From NCBI RefSeq assembly GCF_016863635.1, contig NZ_BOPG01000089.1:31159-95158 (forward strand): a stretch of DNA of 64,000 nucleotides. The letters are read 5' to 3'. The DNA is from Virgisporangium aurantiacum (GTDB lineage: Bacteria > Actinomycetota > Actinomycetes > Mycobacteriales > Micromonosporaceae). The translations under genes and the position numbers were made by a program. Shown here one piece after another: positions 26,855 through 35,982 of the stretch. Each line of letters begins with the position of its first letter. Position 1 is the first letter of the stretch. Under the pieces are notes generated by a model. The model saw nothing but the letters and a program-made list of their open reading frames with translations, did not search any database and was not told the DNA's origin.

Positions 26855-26880
26855 CTCGGTCATGCGACTTGGTCGTATGA
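26855..26880 (+). promoter_or_regulatory. GGTCA-type operator (site D)
   Basis: CTCGGTCATGCGACTTGGTC, 60-90 nt before the CMD gene. It matches the pattern GGTCANNNNACCWGGTCA found before three other transcription units of this cluster (37437, 49743, 49862), with two changes in the second half. Probable binding site of the TetR regulator at 37563 (inference). Confidence 0.55.
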
Positions 26881-26941
26881 ACAAGTCGCCGCACCGCTCG
26901 TTCCATCGTCGTGCGCGATGACGCCTACCGAGGAGATGCCC

Positions 26942-27592
26942 GTGGACGACGCGGTTCTGGACGACGTCGAGCTCGTGTGCTCGGGTCAGATCACCGCTCC
27001 GCGGGTGGCCCCAGCCCCGCCGGCGGAGTGGCCCGACCGGGTCCGCGCGATTCTCACGGCCAACCTGGGCGCCGAATCCCCGCTCGGTGCGGCGCGCCTG
27101 GGCGATCTCAACCTCTTCACCACGGTCGCCCGGCACCACCAGCTCTTCCCGGCCTGGATGCGGTTCGCCGATCAACTACTCCGCCACGGCTCGCTGCCGT
27201 TCCGCGACCGGGAGGTTGCGATACTGCGCGTCGCCTACCACTGCCGCGTCGCCTACGAATGGGGCCATCACGTGAAGATCGCCCTTGCCGGCGGACTCGA
27301 CCCCGCCACCGTGGCACGGGTCGTCGACGGGCCGGCCGCCGACGGCTGGGACAACCGGAGCCGCCTACTCGTTACGGCCGTGGACGAACTGCACTTCGAC
27401 GCCCGGATCAGCGGACCGACATGGTCGGGTCTCCGCGGCCATCTCGAGACCACGCAGCTGATCGAGCTGCCGGTACTCGTCGGCCACTACACACTGCTGG
27501 CGTACACCATCAACAGTCTTGGCATCCAGCCCGAACCGGGTCTGTCGCCGTTACCGCAGCCGACCGGGCGGAGCACCGATGACCGCCGCTGA
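26942..27592 (+). CDS. carboxymuconolactone decarboxylase (AhpD-like) family protein
   Basis: 216 residues. The CMD core reads FPAWMRFADQLL, then LPFRDREVAILRVAYHC and EWGHHVKIAL; the AhpD CxxC cysteines are absent, as in many CMD proteins that act as decarboxylases or hydrolases. GTG 26942 has GAGGAG 6 nt upstream and is preferred over ATG 26918 or 26936. The stop overlaps the 2-hydroxyacid dehydrogenase by 14 nt. Belongs to the GGTCA regulon by its upstream site. Confidence 0.75.
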   Translation: MDDAVLDDVELVCSGQITAPRVAPAPPAEWPDRVRAILTANLGAESPLGAARLGDLNLFTTVARHHQLFPAWMRFADQLLRHGSLPFRDREVAILRVAYHCRVAYEWGHHVKIALAGGLDPATVARVVDGPAADGWDNRSRLLVTAVDELHFDARISGPTWSGLRGHLETTQLIELPVLVGHYTLLAYTINSLGIQPEPGLSPLPQPTGRSTDDRR

Positions 27593-28565
27593 CCCCGCAC
27601 CCCTGGTCGTCATCACCGACTGGGACCTCCCCGACGACGGCACAGCCGTAGCCCTTCTCAGCTCCGCCGGGCTCCGGGTACACCGGGCGAACTGCCGCCA
27701 ACCCGACGACGTCATACGCGCGGCCTGTGATGCCACCGCGATCCTCGTCCAGTGGGCGCCGATCACCGCGGAGGTTCTCGACGAGCTGACCCATTGCCGC
27801 TTCATCAGCCGGCTCGGCATCGGATACGACATGATCGACGTCGACGCCGCCAGCCGGCGGGGCATCGCGGTTGCCAACACGCCCGACTACTGCGTCGACG
27901 AAGTCGCCACGCATGCCGTCGCGATGATCCTCGCCCTCTCCCGACGGCTATTGCCCTTGGACGGCGCGGTACGCGCGGGACGGTGGTCGGTGCTGGCCGA
28001 CGCGTCCCAGGCGAGCCGGCCCGACCGGACGACCCTCGCCGTCATCGGCTTCGGTCGGATCGGGTCGCTGGTCGCCGCACACGCCCGCGCACTCGGGTTC
28101 ACCGTCGTCGTGCACGACCCCGGCGTGTCCGCGGACGACATCGGAGCGGCCGGTCACCGTCCCGTCGACCTGGCCCCGGCGCTCGGCAGCGCCGACATCA
28201 TCAGCCTCCACGCCCCGTTGACCGCGAAGACCCGGCACCTGCTCGATCGGGAGGCGATCCGACGGCTCAAACCCGGCAGCCTGGTGGTCAACACCTGCCG
28301 GGGCGGACTGGTCGACGAGACCGCCCTCGCTGAGGCACTGCGCAGCGGGTACCTCGGCGGGGCCGCACTCGACGTGTTCGAGACCGAACCGCTGCCCGCC
28401 GACAGCCCACTGCGCGACGCTCCGAACCTGCTCCTCACTCCACACGCCGCCTGGTACTCGCCTACGTCGATACAAGAGTTGCCCCGCCGCGCGGCCGGCC
28501 AGATCGTCGACTTTCTGGCCGGCCGCGCGGTGAACTCGATAGTCAACCCGCACGCGCGACGGTGA
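27579..28565 (+). CDS. D-isomer-specific 2-hydroxyacid dehydrogenase
   Basis: 328 residues. The NAD(P)-binding glycine motif is GFGRIGSLVAAHARALG; the catalytic residues are seen as Arg in NTCRGGLVDE, Glu in DVFETEPLP and His in LTPHAAWYS. It should interconvert a 2-oxoacid and a 2-hydroxyacid; the substrate is open. ATG 27579 with GGAG upstream is chosen. It is the second gene of a two-gene plus-strand unit. Confidence 0.85.
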   Translation: MTAADPAPLVVITDWDLPDDGTAVALLSSAGLRVHRANCRQPDDVIRAACDATAILVQWAPITAEVLDELTHCRFISRLGIGYDMIDVDAASRRGIAVANTPDYCVDEVATHAVAMILALSRRLLPLDGAVRAGRWSVLADASQASRPDRTTLAVIGFGRIGSLVAAHARALGFTVVVHDPGVSADDIGAAGHRPVDLAPALGSADIISLHAPLTAKTRHLLDREAIRRLKPGSLVVNTCRGGLVDETALAEALRSGYLGGAALDVFETEPLPADSPLRDAPNLLLTPHAAWYSPTSIQELPRRAAGQIVDFLAGRAVNSIVNPHARR

Positions 28566-28625
28566 TCGGTGGTGGCCTGCGCCGGGCCGGGCCTGGTGGG
28601 AACGAGGTCGGTGCCGGGCCGGGTG

Positions 28626-28641
28626 GGCGACCGTGGTCGCC
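28626..28641. terminator. short stem between convergent genes
   Basis: GGCGACC GT GGTCGCC, a perfect 7-bp stem with a 2-nt loop, in the 129-nt gap between the plus-strand dehydrogenase and the minus-strand VOC gene. Could serve either direction. No U-tract. Confidence 0.3.
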
Positions 28642-28694
28642 AGCCGTCCCCGCAGAAGTTCCTGCCGCACCATCGCGCCGCTCAGCATCGCAGG

Positions 28695-29171
28695 TCAAGC
28701 CGATCCGTCCGGGCCCAGCGACGGCCCGCCCGGCGGGTGTTGGATGAGTTGGATCGTGATGCCGTCCGGGTCTCGCAGATAGCATCCACGACCCCCGGCG
28801 TACGGGCCCCAGGGAATGGTGACCGGACCGGGCGAACGGAACGTCGCGTGGTCACGCAACCGCTCGTACTCCCCCTGCAGGTCGTCGACGAGCAGGCAGA
28901 GGTGGCCGTTGCCGACGTTGTAGGTTTCCATGTCGACCGTGCCCGGCGCGGGCTCGAAGAACTGGAGCAGTTCGAGCACCGTGCCGCCGGGAAGGCTGAA
29001 GAAGGCGCACTCCATGCGGCAGTCCGGGTACCCGATCATCGTCCCGATGTACGGCACATCCCAGGTCCTGCGCAGCAGTAGCGGGTTGCCGAGCAGCACG
29101 GTGTACCACGGTATCGAATGGTCGAGGTCCGACACGGTGAAGCCGACGTGATCCAGCCCGCGCAACGTCAT
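28695..29171 (-). CDS. VOC family (glyoxalase/dioxygenase-like) protein
   Basis: 158 residues beginning MTLRGLDHVGFTVSDLDHS, the usual opening of a glyoxalase/bleomycin-resistance fold with its first metal His. ECAFFSLPGGTVLELLQFF and DPDGITIQLIQ supply the later metal-ligand strands (Glu in each). It starts ATGA-overlapped with the upstream Gfo/Idh gene and is the last gene of the nine-gene operon. An isomerase, epimerase or ring-cleaving role is possible; a methylmalonyl-CoA epimerase-like function would fit beta-oxidation to propionyl-CoA but is only a guess. Confidence 0.8.
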   Translation of the reverse strand: MTLRGLDHVGFTVSDLDHSIPWYTVLLGNPLLLRRTWDVPYIGTMIGYPDCRMECAFFSLPGGTVLELLQFFEPAPGTVDMETYNVGNGHLCLLVDDLQGEYERLRDHATFRSPGPVTIPWGPYAGGRGCYLRDPDGITIQLIQHPPGGPSLGPDGSA

Positions 29172-30229
29172 GACCGCTCCTCGGAAAGCCGCACGTACGA
29201 GCCGGTCCGGGCCGACCGGTACATCGCCGACACGAACTCCACCGCTCCAAGCCCGACGTGCGACGGTGACCCGTTGCCGGTCCGGCCGGCGGCGATGTCG
29301 ATGAGGTTGTGCACCGGTGCGTGTTCGGGATTGCGGTCCACCGCGGGCAGCAGCGGGAGATGCTCGACGGTCGTGCCGTGGTGGATGGAGGCGCGCCCCT
29401 CGTTGACGTCGAGTCGGACGTGACCGTCCCGGCCGAAGATCTCCACCTGGACGATCTCCTTCTGTCCCGCAAGCACCGAACCGGTCGAGCTCAGCACTCC
29501 GGTAGCGCCGTTGACGAATCGGAACGCCGTGCTGACGGTCAGGTCGACCGGGAGTTCGAAGTCCGCGGTGTAGGCGGCGAGTGCCGCGACCGGCACGCCG
29601 GTGAGCCACAGCAGCAGCGCCGCGGCGTGGGTCACCTGGGTCTGGCCCTGGCCGCCGCCGGCAAGCGCCGGATCGCCGTAGGTGGACGGGTCGGGCGGAT
29701 TCACCGGGTAGCCGAACAGCCGCCGGTACGGCTCGGGATCGCCGGCGTACAGGTGGCGGACCGTGGAGGCGTACAGGCACGACACGTGCTCGATCGGCCC
29801 GATCCGGCCGGCCGCGATGGCATCGCGGATTGCGAGTACGTGCGTGTTGTAGTGCCACGGATAGTCGACGAGCAGTTCCGCGCCGCGGGCCCGGGCCAGC
29901 GCGACGAGTTCACGACCGTGCGCCGGCTCCAGCACCATGGGCTTCTCCAGCAGGGTGTGGATGCCCCGCTCGAGAACGAGCCGGGCCACCGGGTGGTGCA
30001 CGGCGTGTGGAACAGCCACGACCGCGGCGTCGACCGTCACGGCGTCGAGCATCGCCTCGGTCGTGTCGAAACACTCACCGGACGGGAACGCCGCACGGGC
30101 CGCCGCCAGCCGTGCCGATGCGGGATCGACCAGCGCGACCAGTTCCGCGTCCGGGTGTACGGCGATCGCGGGCAGGTGCGCATACGTCGACCACCATCCG
30201 CAGCCGATGACCGCGACCCGGACCGGCAT
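29168..30229 (-). CDS. Gfo/Idh/MocA family oxidoreductase
   Basis: 353 residues with the N-terminal VAVIGCGWWSTYAHLPAI Rossmann motif, LLEKPMVL (the EKP signature) and a full C-terminal domain (GGGQGQTQVTHAAALLLWL, typical metal-free substrate face with His). These enzymes oxidise or reduce sugars and related polyols with NAD(P). ATG 30229 overlaps the upstream stop by 1 nt (TGATG), and GTG 30232 is an alternative. Unlike the copy at 21043 it is full length. Confidence 0.85.
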   Translation of the reverse strand: MPVRVAVIGCGWWSTYAHLPAIAVHPDAELVALVDPASARLAAARAAFPSGECFDTTEAMLDAVTVDAAVVAVPHAVHHPVARLVLERGIHTLLEKPMVLEPAHGRELVALARARGAELLVDYPWHYNTHVLAIRDAIAAGRIGPIEHVSCLYASTVRHLYAGDPEPYRRLFGYPVNPPDPSTYGDPALAGGGQGQTQVTHAAALLLWLTGVPVAALAAYTADFELPVDLTVSTAFRFVNGATGVLSSTGSVLAGQKEIVQVEIFGRDGHVRLDVNEGRASIHHGTTVEHLPLLPAVDRNPEHAPVHNLIDIAAGRTGNGSPSHVGLGAVEFVSAMYRSARTGSYVRLSEERS

Positions 30230-31116
30230 CACCCCACCTCCGTCGAGAGCCGGAACACCCGTTCGGCGGTGCCGGCGAACAGTTTCCGCCGCTCATCGGT
30301 GGCGAAGTCGGCGACGATCTCGGCGTACGCGTCGATCACGTCGCCGTAGGAGCTGAAGAGCCGGTCGACCGGCCAGTTGGTGCCGAAGAAGCTGCGGTCG
30401 ACGCCGAAGGCCTCCACGCAGGCCAGGACCCACGGACGGATCGACGTGACGGTCCACCGGTGATCTGCCTGGCCCAGCCCGGAGATCTTCACCACGACGT
30501 TCCCGGCCGCGGCAAGGTTCCGCATCTCCGCCCGCCACAATCGGAACGTGGCCTGAGCGCGGTCCTTCGGGTAGCCCGCGTGGTCGATGCACAGCGTCGC
30601 GCCGGGATGGCGCTCGGCCAGTCGGCGGGCGTGCCGCAGCTGGTCTATCGCCGGATCGGCGCAGCAGACCAGTCCGGCCGCCGCGAGTGCCGCGAAACCC
30701 AGCTCCCATGCCTCGTCGGTGAGGTAGTCGTCGTAGCGCAGATCCCGGACACCGCAGACGTTCGGGTACCTCTGATGCCGGCGCAACTGGACGGCGGCGT
30801 CGGGACGGGACAGGTCGACCGCGGCGACTATCCCGTGCGGTACACCCAGTCTCTCGGTGAACGCGTGCAGCCAACGGGTCTCCTCGAACGGGTCCGGCGT
30901 ACCGAGCGCGGCCTGGACGTGCACCACCTTGCTGACGTTGTGGAAGCGGGTCTCGGCGAGGAAATCGTCGGCCCAGTACCGCTGGGCCCGGATGGCGCCG
31001 TCGGGACCGACGATCTCGTCGACCGGGGCGTCGGGATCCAGCCAGGAGTACCGCAGCGTCGGGTGGTTGAGGTCATGGAAGTGCACGTGTGTGTCGACGA
31101 ATGGCAGGTCGGCCAT
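30229..31116 (-). CDS. amidohydrolase family protein (amidohydrolase 2)
   Basis: 295 residues. VDTHVHFHD gives the N-terminal HxH metal site, CIDHAGYP the middle His, and FGTNWPVDRLF the C-terminal Asp region, the order found in lactonases and decarboxylases of the amidohydrolase-2 (ACMS decarboxylase / fuconolactonase) group. It would hydrolyse a lactone or decarboxylate an acid. ATG 31116 lies 1 nt after the SDR stop; a longer frame exists but overlaps the SDR. Sugar-lactone hydrolysis next to a Gfo/Idh dehydrogenase would make sense for rhamnose breakdown (inference). Confidence 0.8.
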   Translation of the reverse strand: MADLPFVDTHVHFHDLNHPTLRYSWLDPDAPVDEIVGPDGAIRAQRYWADDFLAETRFHNVSKVVHVQAALGTPDPFEETRWLHAFTERLGVPHGIVAAVDLSRPDAAVQLRRHQRYPNVCGVRDLRYDDYLTDEAWELGFAALAAAGLVCCADPAIDQLRHARRLAERHPGATLCIDHAGYPKDRAQATFRLWRAEMRNLAAAGNVVVKISGLGQADHRWTVTSIRPWVLACVEAFGVDRSFFGTNWPVDRLFSSYGDVIDAYAEIVADFATDERRKLFAGTAERVFRLSTEVG

Positions 31117-31117
31117 G

Positions 31118-31912
31118 TCAACCGAGCCCAGGCACGGTGCCGAGCCGGGCGCCGCCGTCGACATCGAGGGTGACGCCGGTCAGGAAACTCGCGGCTTCGG
31201 AGACGAAGAACAGGACGGCTTCGGTGACGTCCGCCTCGGTGGCGTTGCGCCCGAGCGGGTTGGTCGCGGCGGCCCGGGCGACGATCGTGTCCGCCGGCAG
31301 ACCCATCCGCGCGGTCTTCCAGCGCAGCACCTCCCGCCCCATGGCGGTGGTCGGGCAGCCGACCGGGCAGACGCAGTTGACGGTGACCCCGTCCGGTGCG
31401 AGCTCAGCGGCCAGCGCCTCCGTGAGCCCGACGAGGCCGAACTTCGACGCGACGTACGCGACCTGACCGGCGAAACCCCGACGGCCGCAGTCCGAGCCGA
31501 TGGTGACGATCCGGCCGCGTCCGCTCGCCCGAAGCGGCGCCGCCGCAGCCTGTGCGGTGAGGAACGCGCCCTTGAGGTTCACGTCGAGGGTCCGGTCCCA
31601 GCTCTCCTCGGTGACCGCCTCCAGATCACCGACCTGGAACACGCCGGCGGAGACGATCACCGTGTCCAGGCCGCCGAACCGGTCGTGCGCGGCGGTGACC
31701 GCGCGCCCCACCGCCTCGGCCGAGCGGACGTCGGCGGTGATGCCGAGGGCGGCATCACCGAGTTGGTCGACGATCTGACCCACCCGCTCGGCGTCGACGT
31801 CGAGCACCGCCACGCTCGCGCCGGTGCGGACCAACCCGGCGGCGATCGCGCGGCCGAAGCCGGACGCGCCGCCGGTCACGAGTGCTTTGCGGGAGTCCGC
31901 GGTGGCCCCCAC
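31118..31912 (-). CDS. SDR family oxidoreductase
   Basis: 264 residues with the classical SDR features: ALVTGGASGFGRAIAAGL (TGxxxGxG), VSAGVF in place of NNAG, catalytic Ser near IVTIGSD and YVASK. The C-terminal FLTGVTLDVDGGARLG is standard. It probably oxidises a secondary alcohol such as a sugar or 3-hydroxyacyl group. Its start is 1 nt from the acyl-CoA dehydrogenase stop, inside the coupled nine-gene operon. Confidence 0.85.
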   Translation of the reverse strand: MGATADSRKALVTGGASGFGRAIAAGLVRTGASVAVLDVDAERVGQIVDQLGDAALGITADVRSAEAVGRAVTAAHDRFGGLDTVIVSAGVFQVGDLEAVTEESWDRTLDVNLKGAFLTAQAAAAPLRASGRGRIVTIGSDCGRRGFAGQVAYVASKFGLVGLTEALAAELAPDGVTVNCVCPVGCPTTAMGREVLRWKTARMGLPADTIVARAAATNPLGRNATEADVTEAVLFFVSEAASFLTGVTLDVDGGARLGTVPGLG

Positions 31913-31913
31913 G

Positions 31914-33059
31914 TCACAACCCCAACGTCTTGCCGATGATGTCGCGCTGGATCTCGCTGGACCCGCCGTAGATCGTGCCGGCCAGCGCGGACCGGACGTG
32001 CCGTTCCATGTCGTATTCGCTCGCGTAACCGTATCCGCCCATCATCTGCATACCCTCGAGCGTGACCCGTTTGGCGGTCTCGGTGACCTTGAGCTTCGCC
32101 ATCGACACCTCCTGCGGCAGGATGCGGTGCGGGTCGGCGTCGACCCGTTGCGCCACGTGATAGGTGAGCAGACGGCAGCACTCCAACTCGGTCGCCAGGT
32201 CGGCGATCCGGTGCCGCAGCGCCTGGAACGTACCGATCGGGCGACCGAACTGCTCGCGCTGCTTCACGTAGGCCAGCACGTCGTCGAAGGCCCGCTCCGC
32301 GATGCCCAGCAGTACCGCCGCCAGCACCAGACGTTCGACGTTGAGCCCGGTCGTCAGCTGCGACCAGCCGGCGTCGACGGTTCCGACCACCGCGTCGGCG
32401 GGCAGCCGGCAGTCGGTGAAGAAGATGTCGTTGACCTCGCGGCCGCCGAGCGTGTCGATGCCGCGGATCTCCATACCGGGCGTGCCGGTCGGCACCCGGA
32501 ACATCGTCAGGCCCTCGTGTTTGGTGGCACCGCGCCCGGTGCGCGCCACCAGCAGGATGTGCTTGGCGTAGTGGGCGCCGGAGCACCACGTCTTCTGCCC
32601 GTTGACGACCCAGCCGTCACCGTCGCGCACCGCCCGGCAGGACAGGCTGCCCACGTCGGACCCGGCACCGGGCTCCGACATCGCGACCGACTCGGGGGCG
32701 CCGCCCACGATCCCGCCGAGCATCTCCTTCTTCTGCTGCGCGCTGCCGTACCGTTCGTAGGCCGCCGCGACGATGATCGTCGTCGCGATGCCGACCACCG
32801 GCAGGCCGCCGCGCATGCACTCCTCGACCACGACGCACATGTCGAGCATCGAACTGCCGGCGCCGCCGTACTCGGCCGGCACGGTGACGCCGACCCAGCC
32901 CAGGTCGGCGATGCGCTGGTACAGCTCCGGGCTGTGGTTGTCCTTGAAGTCGTTGGTCCAGGCGGCCCGCTGCTCCCGGGTGCCGCACTCCTTGCGGCTG
33001 AAGTCGCGGATCGCGGCGGCCAACGCGCGCTGCTCGTCGTTCAGCTGAAGCGTGCTCAT
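31914..33059 (-). CDS. acyl-CoA dehydrogenase
   Basis: 381 residues. The usual ACAD layout is seen: N-terminal helical domain (LNDEQRALAAAIRDFSRKE), FAD-binding beta domain (AMSEPGAGSDVGSL, WVVNGQKTWCSGAHYA) and C-terminal helices (REQFGRPIGTFQALRHRIAD, ending YGGSSEIQRDIIGKTLGL). It would introduce the alpha-beta double bond in a CoA thioester. ATG 33059 overlaps the thiolase stop (ATGA); the frame stays open far upstream only as an overlap. Works with the MaoC, SDR and thiolase genes of the same operon. Confidence 0.9.
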   Translation of the reverse strand: MSTLQLNDEQRALAAAIRDFSRKECGTREQRAAWTNDFKDNHSPELYQRIADLGWVGVTVPAEYGGAGSSMLDMCVVVEECMRGGLPVVGIATTIIVAAAYERYGSAQQKKEMLGGIVGGAPESVAMSEPGAGSDVGSLSCRAVRDGDGWVVNGQKTWCSGAHYAKHILLVARTGRGATKHEGLTMFRVPTGTPGMEIRGIDTLGGREVNDIFFTDCRLPADAVVGTVDAGWSQLTTGLNVERLVLAAVLLGIAERAFDDVLAYVKQREQFGRPIGTFQALRHRIADLATELECCRLLTYHVAQRVDADPHRILPQEVSMAKLKVTETAKRVTLEGMQMMGGYGYASEYDMERHVRSALAGTIYGGSSEIQRDIIGKTLGL

Positions 33060-34258
33060 GCCGCCACCGCCCGGTAGACGGTGACGACGGCGGCTCCGCC
33101 GAGCCCGATGTTGTGCTGCAGCCCCACGTGCGCGTCCGGTACCTGCCGCGCGTCGGCGGCGCCGCGCAGCTGCCAGTTCAGCTCGGCGCACTGGGCCAGG
33201 CCGGTCGCCCCGAGCGGATGGCCCTTGGAGATCAGACCCCCGGACGGGTTGACCACCGGCCCGTCGCCGCCGTACGTGGTGGCGCCGCGGTCGACCAGTT
33301 CGTGCCCGTGGCCCGGCTCGGCCATCCCCAGCGCCTCGTACATGAGGATCTCCATGACGCTGAAGCAGTCGTGCAGTTCGACCACGTCGATGTCGTCCGG
33401 ACCGAATCCGGCCTGCTCGTAGGCCATGCGCGCGGCCGTGCGGGACATGTCGAACCCGACGATCCTGATACAGTCCGCGTCGTCGTCGAACACGCCGGGA
33501 AGGTCGGTGACCATTGCCTGCCCGACGATTTCGACGGCCCGGTCCCACAACTCGTGCTCGTCGACGAAACGCTCCGAGGCGACGACCGCCGCGGCGCTGC
33601 CGTCGCTGGTGGGCGAGCACTGCAGCTTGGTCAGCGGACCGTAGATCGTGGGCGAGTCGAGAATGTCGCCGAGCGTGTACGCGGTGCGGAACTGCGCGTA
33701 CGGGTTGTTCACGGAGTGCTGGTGGTTCTTCCAGCCGACCTTGGCGAAGTGTTCGGGGGTCGAACCGTAGCGCCGCATGTGTTCCATACCCGCGTTGCCG
33801 AACATCTGCGGAGCCATCGGGGCATCCGATCGGGGAAACCGGCGGCCCATGGCCTCCAGATGACGGTCGATCGGATACGTGCGGTCGGTGAAGGTCACCC
33901 CGAGCGACCCGCGTCGCATCTTCTCGAACCCGACGGCCAGGGCGCAGTCAGCGACGCCGTGCTTGACCGCCTGCCGGGCCAGATAGAGGGCGCTGGACCC
34001 GGTGGAGCAGTTGTTGTTGACGTTCACGACCGGTATCCCGCTCAGGCCCAACTGGTATAGCGCGCGCTGCCCCGCGGTCGAGTCGGCGTAGCAGTAGCCC
34101 GCGTACGCCTCCTGCACCTGGTCGTAGGCCACGCCCGCGTCGTCGAGCGCACGCCGACCGGCTTCGGCCGCCCAGTCCGGATAGTCGCCGTCCTTGGCGC
34201 CGGGCTTGGCGAACGGGGTCATCCCCACGCCGACGACGAATGTGCGTTCGGTACTCAT
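33056..34258 (-). CDS. thiolase (SCP-x / lipid-transfer type)
   Basis: 400 residues. Nucleophile Cys is in NVNNNCSTGSSAL; the other motifs are VELHDCFSVMEI and GGLISKGHPLGATG. The HDCF motif in place of NEAF is typical of the SCP-x/lipid-transfer thiolases used on steroid-like or branched side chains rather than straight fatty acids. It should cleave a 3-oxoacyl-CoA. ATG 34258 overlaps the stop of the MaoC gene. The type of thiolase is the best hint that the substrate is bulky or branched. Confidence 0.85.
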   Translation of the reverse strand: MSTERTFVVGVGMTPFAKPGAKDGDYPDWAAEAGRRALDDAGVAYDQVQEAYAGYCYADSTAGQRALYQLGLSGIPVVNVNNNCSTGSSALYLARQAVKHGVADCALAVGFEKMRRGSLGVTFTDRTYPIDRHLEAMGRRFPRSDAPMAPQMFGNAGMEHMRRYGSTPEHFAKVGWKNHQHSVNNPYAQFRTAYTLGDILDSPTIYGPLTKLQCSPTSDGSAAAVVASERFVDEHELWDRAVEIVGQAMVTDLPGVFDDDADCIRIVGFDMSRTAARMAYEQAGFGPDDIDVVELHDCFSVMEILMYEALGMAEPGHGHELVDRGATTYGGDGPVVNPSGGLISKGHPLGATGLAQCAELNWQLRGAADARQVPDAHVGLQHNIGLGGAAVVTVYRAVAA

Positions 34259-35118
34259 GACGATTCCTTTGTCGTGATAACCGCATTGGTCATGACGGGC
34301 GTGCCGCGTTCCTTGCTGTGCATGGTCAGCAGGATCCGGTCGGGGTCGGTCCAGATCCGCACGACCAACGTCTCGCCCGGGTACACCACGCCCGCGAAGC
34401 GGGCCCGGTAGGCCGACACAGCGGTGACGTCACCGCCGAGAACCGTGTCGACGACCGCCTTCGCGCCCATGCCGTACGTGCACAACCCATGCAGGATCGG
34501 GGCGGGGAAACCGGCCCGGGCGGCGAACCTCGGGTCGGCATGGACCCGGTTGTGGTCACCGCTGAGCCGGTAGAGCAGGGCCTGCTGAGGAAGGGTGGCG
34601 CGCTCGACGACGGCGTCGGGCTCGCGCGCGGGCGGTTCCGGGGCGGGCGCCGACGCGCCGGTCCGGCCGAACCCGCCGGCGCCCCGGATGAACGAGGAGA
34701 ACCGGTTGACGAAGCACGGCCGTCCGTCGGCCACCCGCCGGGTCAGCGTCTCCACGATGACGAGTGCGCCGCTCCCCTTGTCTTCCACGCCGGTGACCCG
34801 GCCGGTGGTGACGACGTCGTCGACCGGGCGGATCGGTTCGTACAGCTCGATCTCCTGCTCGCCGTGCAGCAACGTCGTCGGGTCGATGTCGAAGCCGTCG
34901 AGGTCGTTCAGGCCGTGCAGCACGTCGAAGGCCGGGATGACCGCGAACGTCGGCAGGACCCGCGGGTCGGGTTCGAGGAGGTAGGCCAGTTCGGCCGGGT
35001 CGGTCGGTGTCGAGCCGGCGCCTAGCCCCAGGTGGTAGAGCGCCACGCGGTCGACGTCCCAGGACGCCCATTTCTGCGGCAGCTCGGCGTTCAGCAGCGC
35101 GGTCGGGTCGAGCGGCAT
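34255..35118 (-). CDS. MaoC-type enoyl-CoA hydratase
   Basis: 287 residues built as two hot-dog halves, as in HSD17B4-like 2-enoyl-CoA hydratase 2. The first half has LLHGEQEIELYEPIRPVDDV; the second carries the active-site motif LLYRLSGDHNRVHADPRFA with Asp and His, then GFPAPILHGLCTYG. It hydrates the 2-enoyl-CoA made by the ACAD. It is 1 nt downstream of an SDR likely to do the next oxidation. The dual hot-dog form usually handles long or bulky substrates. Confidence 0.85.
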   Translation of the reverse strand: MPLDPTALLNAELPQKWASWDVDRVALYHLGLGAGSTPTDPAELAYLLEPDPRVLPTFAVIPAFDVLHGLNDLDGFDIDPTTLLHGEQEIELYEPIRPVDDVVTTGRVTGVEDKGSGALVIVETLTRRVADGRPCFVNRFSSFIRGAGGFGRTGASAPAPEPPAREPDAVVERATLPQQALLYRLSGDHNRVHADPRFAARAGFPAPILHGLCTYGMGAKAVVDTVLGGDVTAVSAYRARFAGVVYPGETLVVRIWTDPDRILLTMHSKERGTPVMTNAVITTKESS

Positions 35119-35119
35119 G

Positions 35120-35947
35120 TCAGCTGTCCATGCCGCTGCTCAGGCCGCCGGTGATGTTCAGCACCTGACCGTGGACGTAGTTCGACCAGGGCGAGCACAG
35201 GAAGATGACGCCGCCGGCGGCTTCCTGCGGCGTGGCGGCCCGGCCGAGCGGGATCGCGGCGGCGATGGCGTCACGCATGGCCCGCGGGATGCCGTACCGG
35301 ACCTCGCGATCGCCGACCCGTACGACGGTGTCGCCGGTCTTCTCCACGGTCAGGCGGGTGTCGACGAAGCCGAACGCCACCGCGTTGACGTTGATCTTGA
35401 ATTGGCCCCACTCCTTGGCCAGGGTCTTGGTCATGCCGATGACCGCGGACTTGGCGGCGGAGTAGTTGGCCTGGCCGGCGTTGCCCATCGTGCCGGCGAC
35501 CGAGCTGACGTTGACGACCTTGCGGAACACCTCACGGCCCTCGGCGCGTTCGGCCTTGGCCGGTTCCCGCAGGTGCGGCGCGGCGGCGCGGAGCACCCGG
35601 AACGGTGCGACGGTGTGGATGTCGAGCATCGCCTGGAAGTCCCGGTCGGACATCTTGTGAATCGGCGCGTCCAGCGTGTAGCCGGCGTTGTTGACCACGA
35701 TGTCCAGCTGGCCGAAGGTGCGCACGGCGGTGTCGACCAGTTGTTCCGGCGCACCGTCGGCCGCGAGGTCGCCGCCGAACACCGCGACCCGGCCGCCGAT
35801 CTCCTTGGCGGCCTGCTCGGCGACGTCGACATCGATGTCGTTGACGACGACCGCCGCGCCCTGCGCCGCGAGCGACTCGGCGACCGCCCGGCCGATGCCC
35901 CGGCCGGAGCCGGTGACGATCGCAACCTTGCCGTCGAACATTCCCAT
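35120..35947 (-). CDS. SDR family 3-hydroxyacyl-CoA dehydrogenase (HSD17B4-like)
   Basis: 275 residues from ATG 35947, with GAGGAG 7 nt upstream. KVAIVTGSGRGIGRAVAESL, NNAGYTLDAPIHKM and ANYSAAKSAVIGMTK mark a classical SDR close to the dehydrogenase half of multifunctional enzyme type 2. It would oxidise the 3-hydroxyacyl-CoA. An upstream GTG at 35986 overlaps the ALDH stop by 4 nt and would add 13 residues, so both starts are possible. Confidence 0.8.
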   Translation of the reverse strand: MGMFDGKVAIVTGSGRGIGRAVAESLAAQGAAVVVNDIDVDVAEQAAKEIGGRVAVFGGDLAADGAPEQLVDTAVRTFGQLDIVVNNAGYTLDAPIHKMSDRDFQAMLDIHTVAPFRVLRAAAPHLREPAKAERAEGREVFRKVVNVSSVAGTMGNAGQANYSAAKSAVIGMTKTLAKEWGQFKINVNAVAFGFVDTRLTVEKTGDTVVRVGDREVRYGIPRAMRDAIAAAIPLGRAATPQEAAGGVIFLCSPWSNYVHGQVLNITGGLSSGMDS

Positions 35948-35982
35948 GGGTTTCTCCTCGTTGATTTCCTGAACGGCATCGC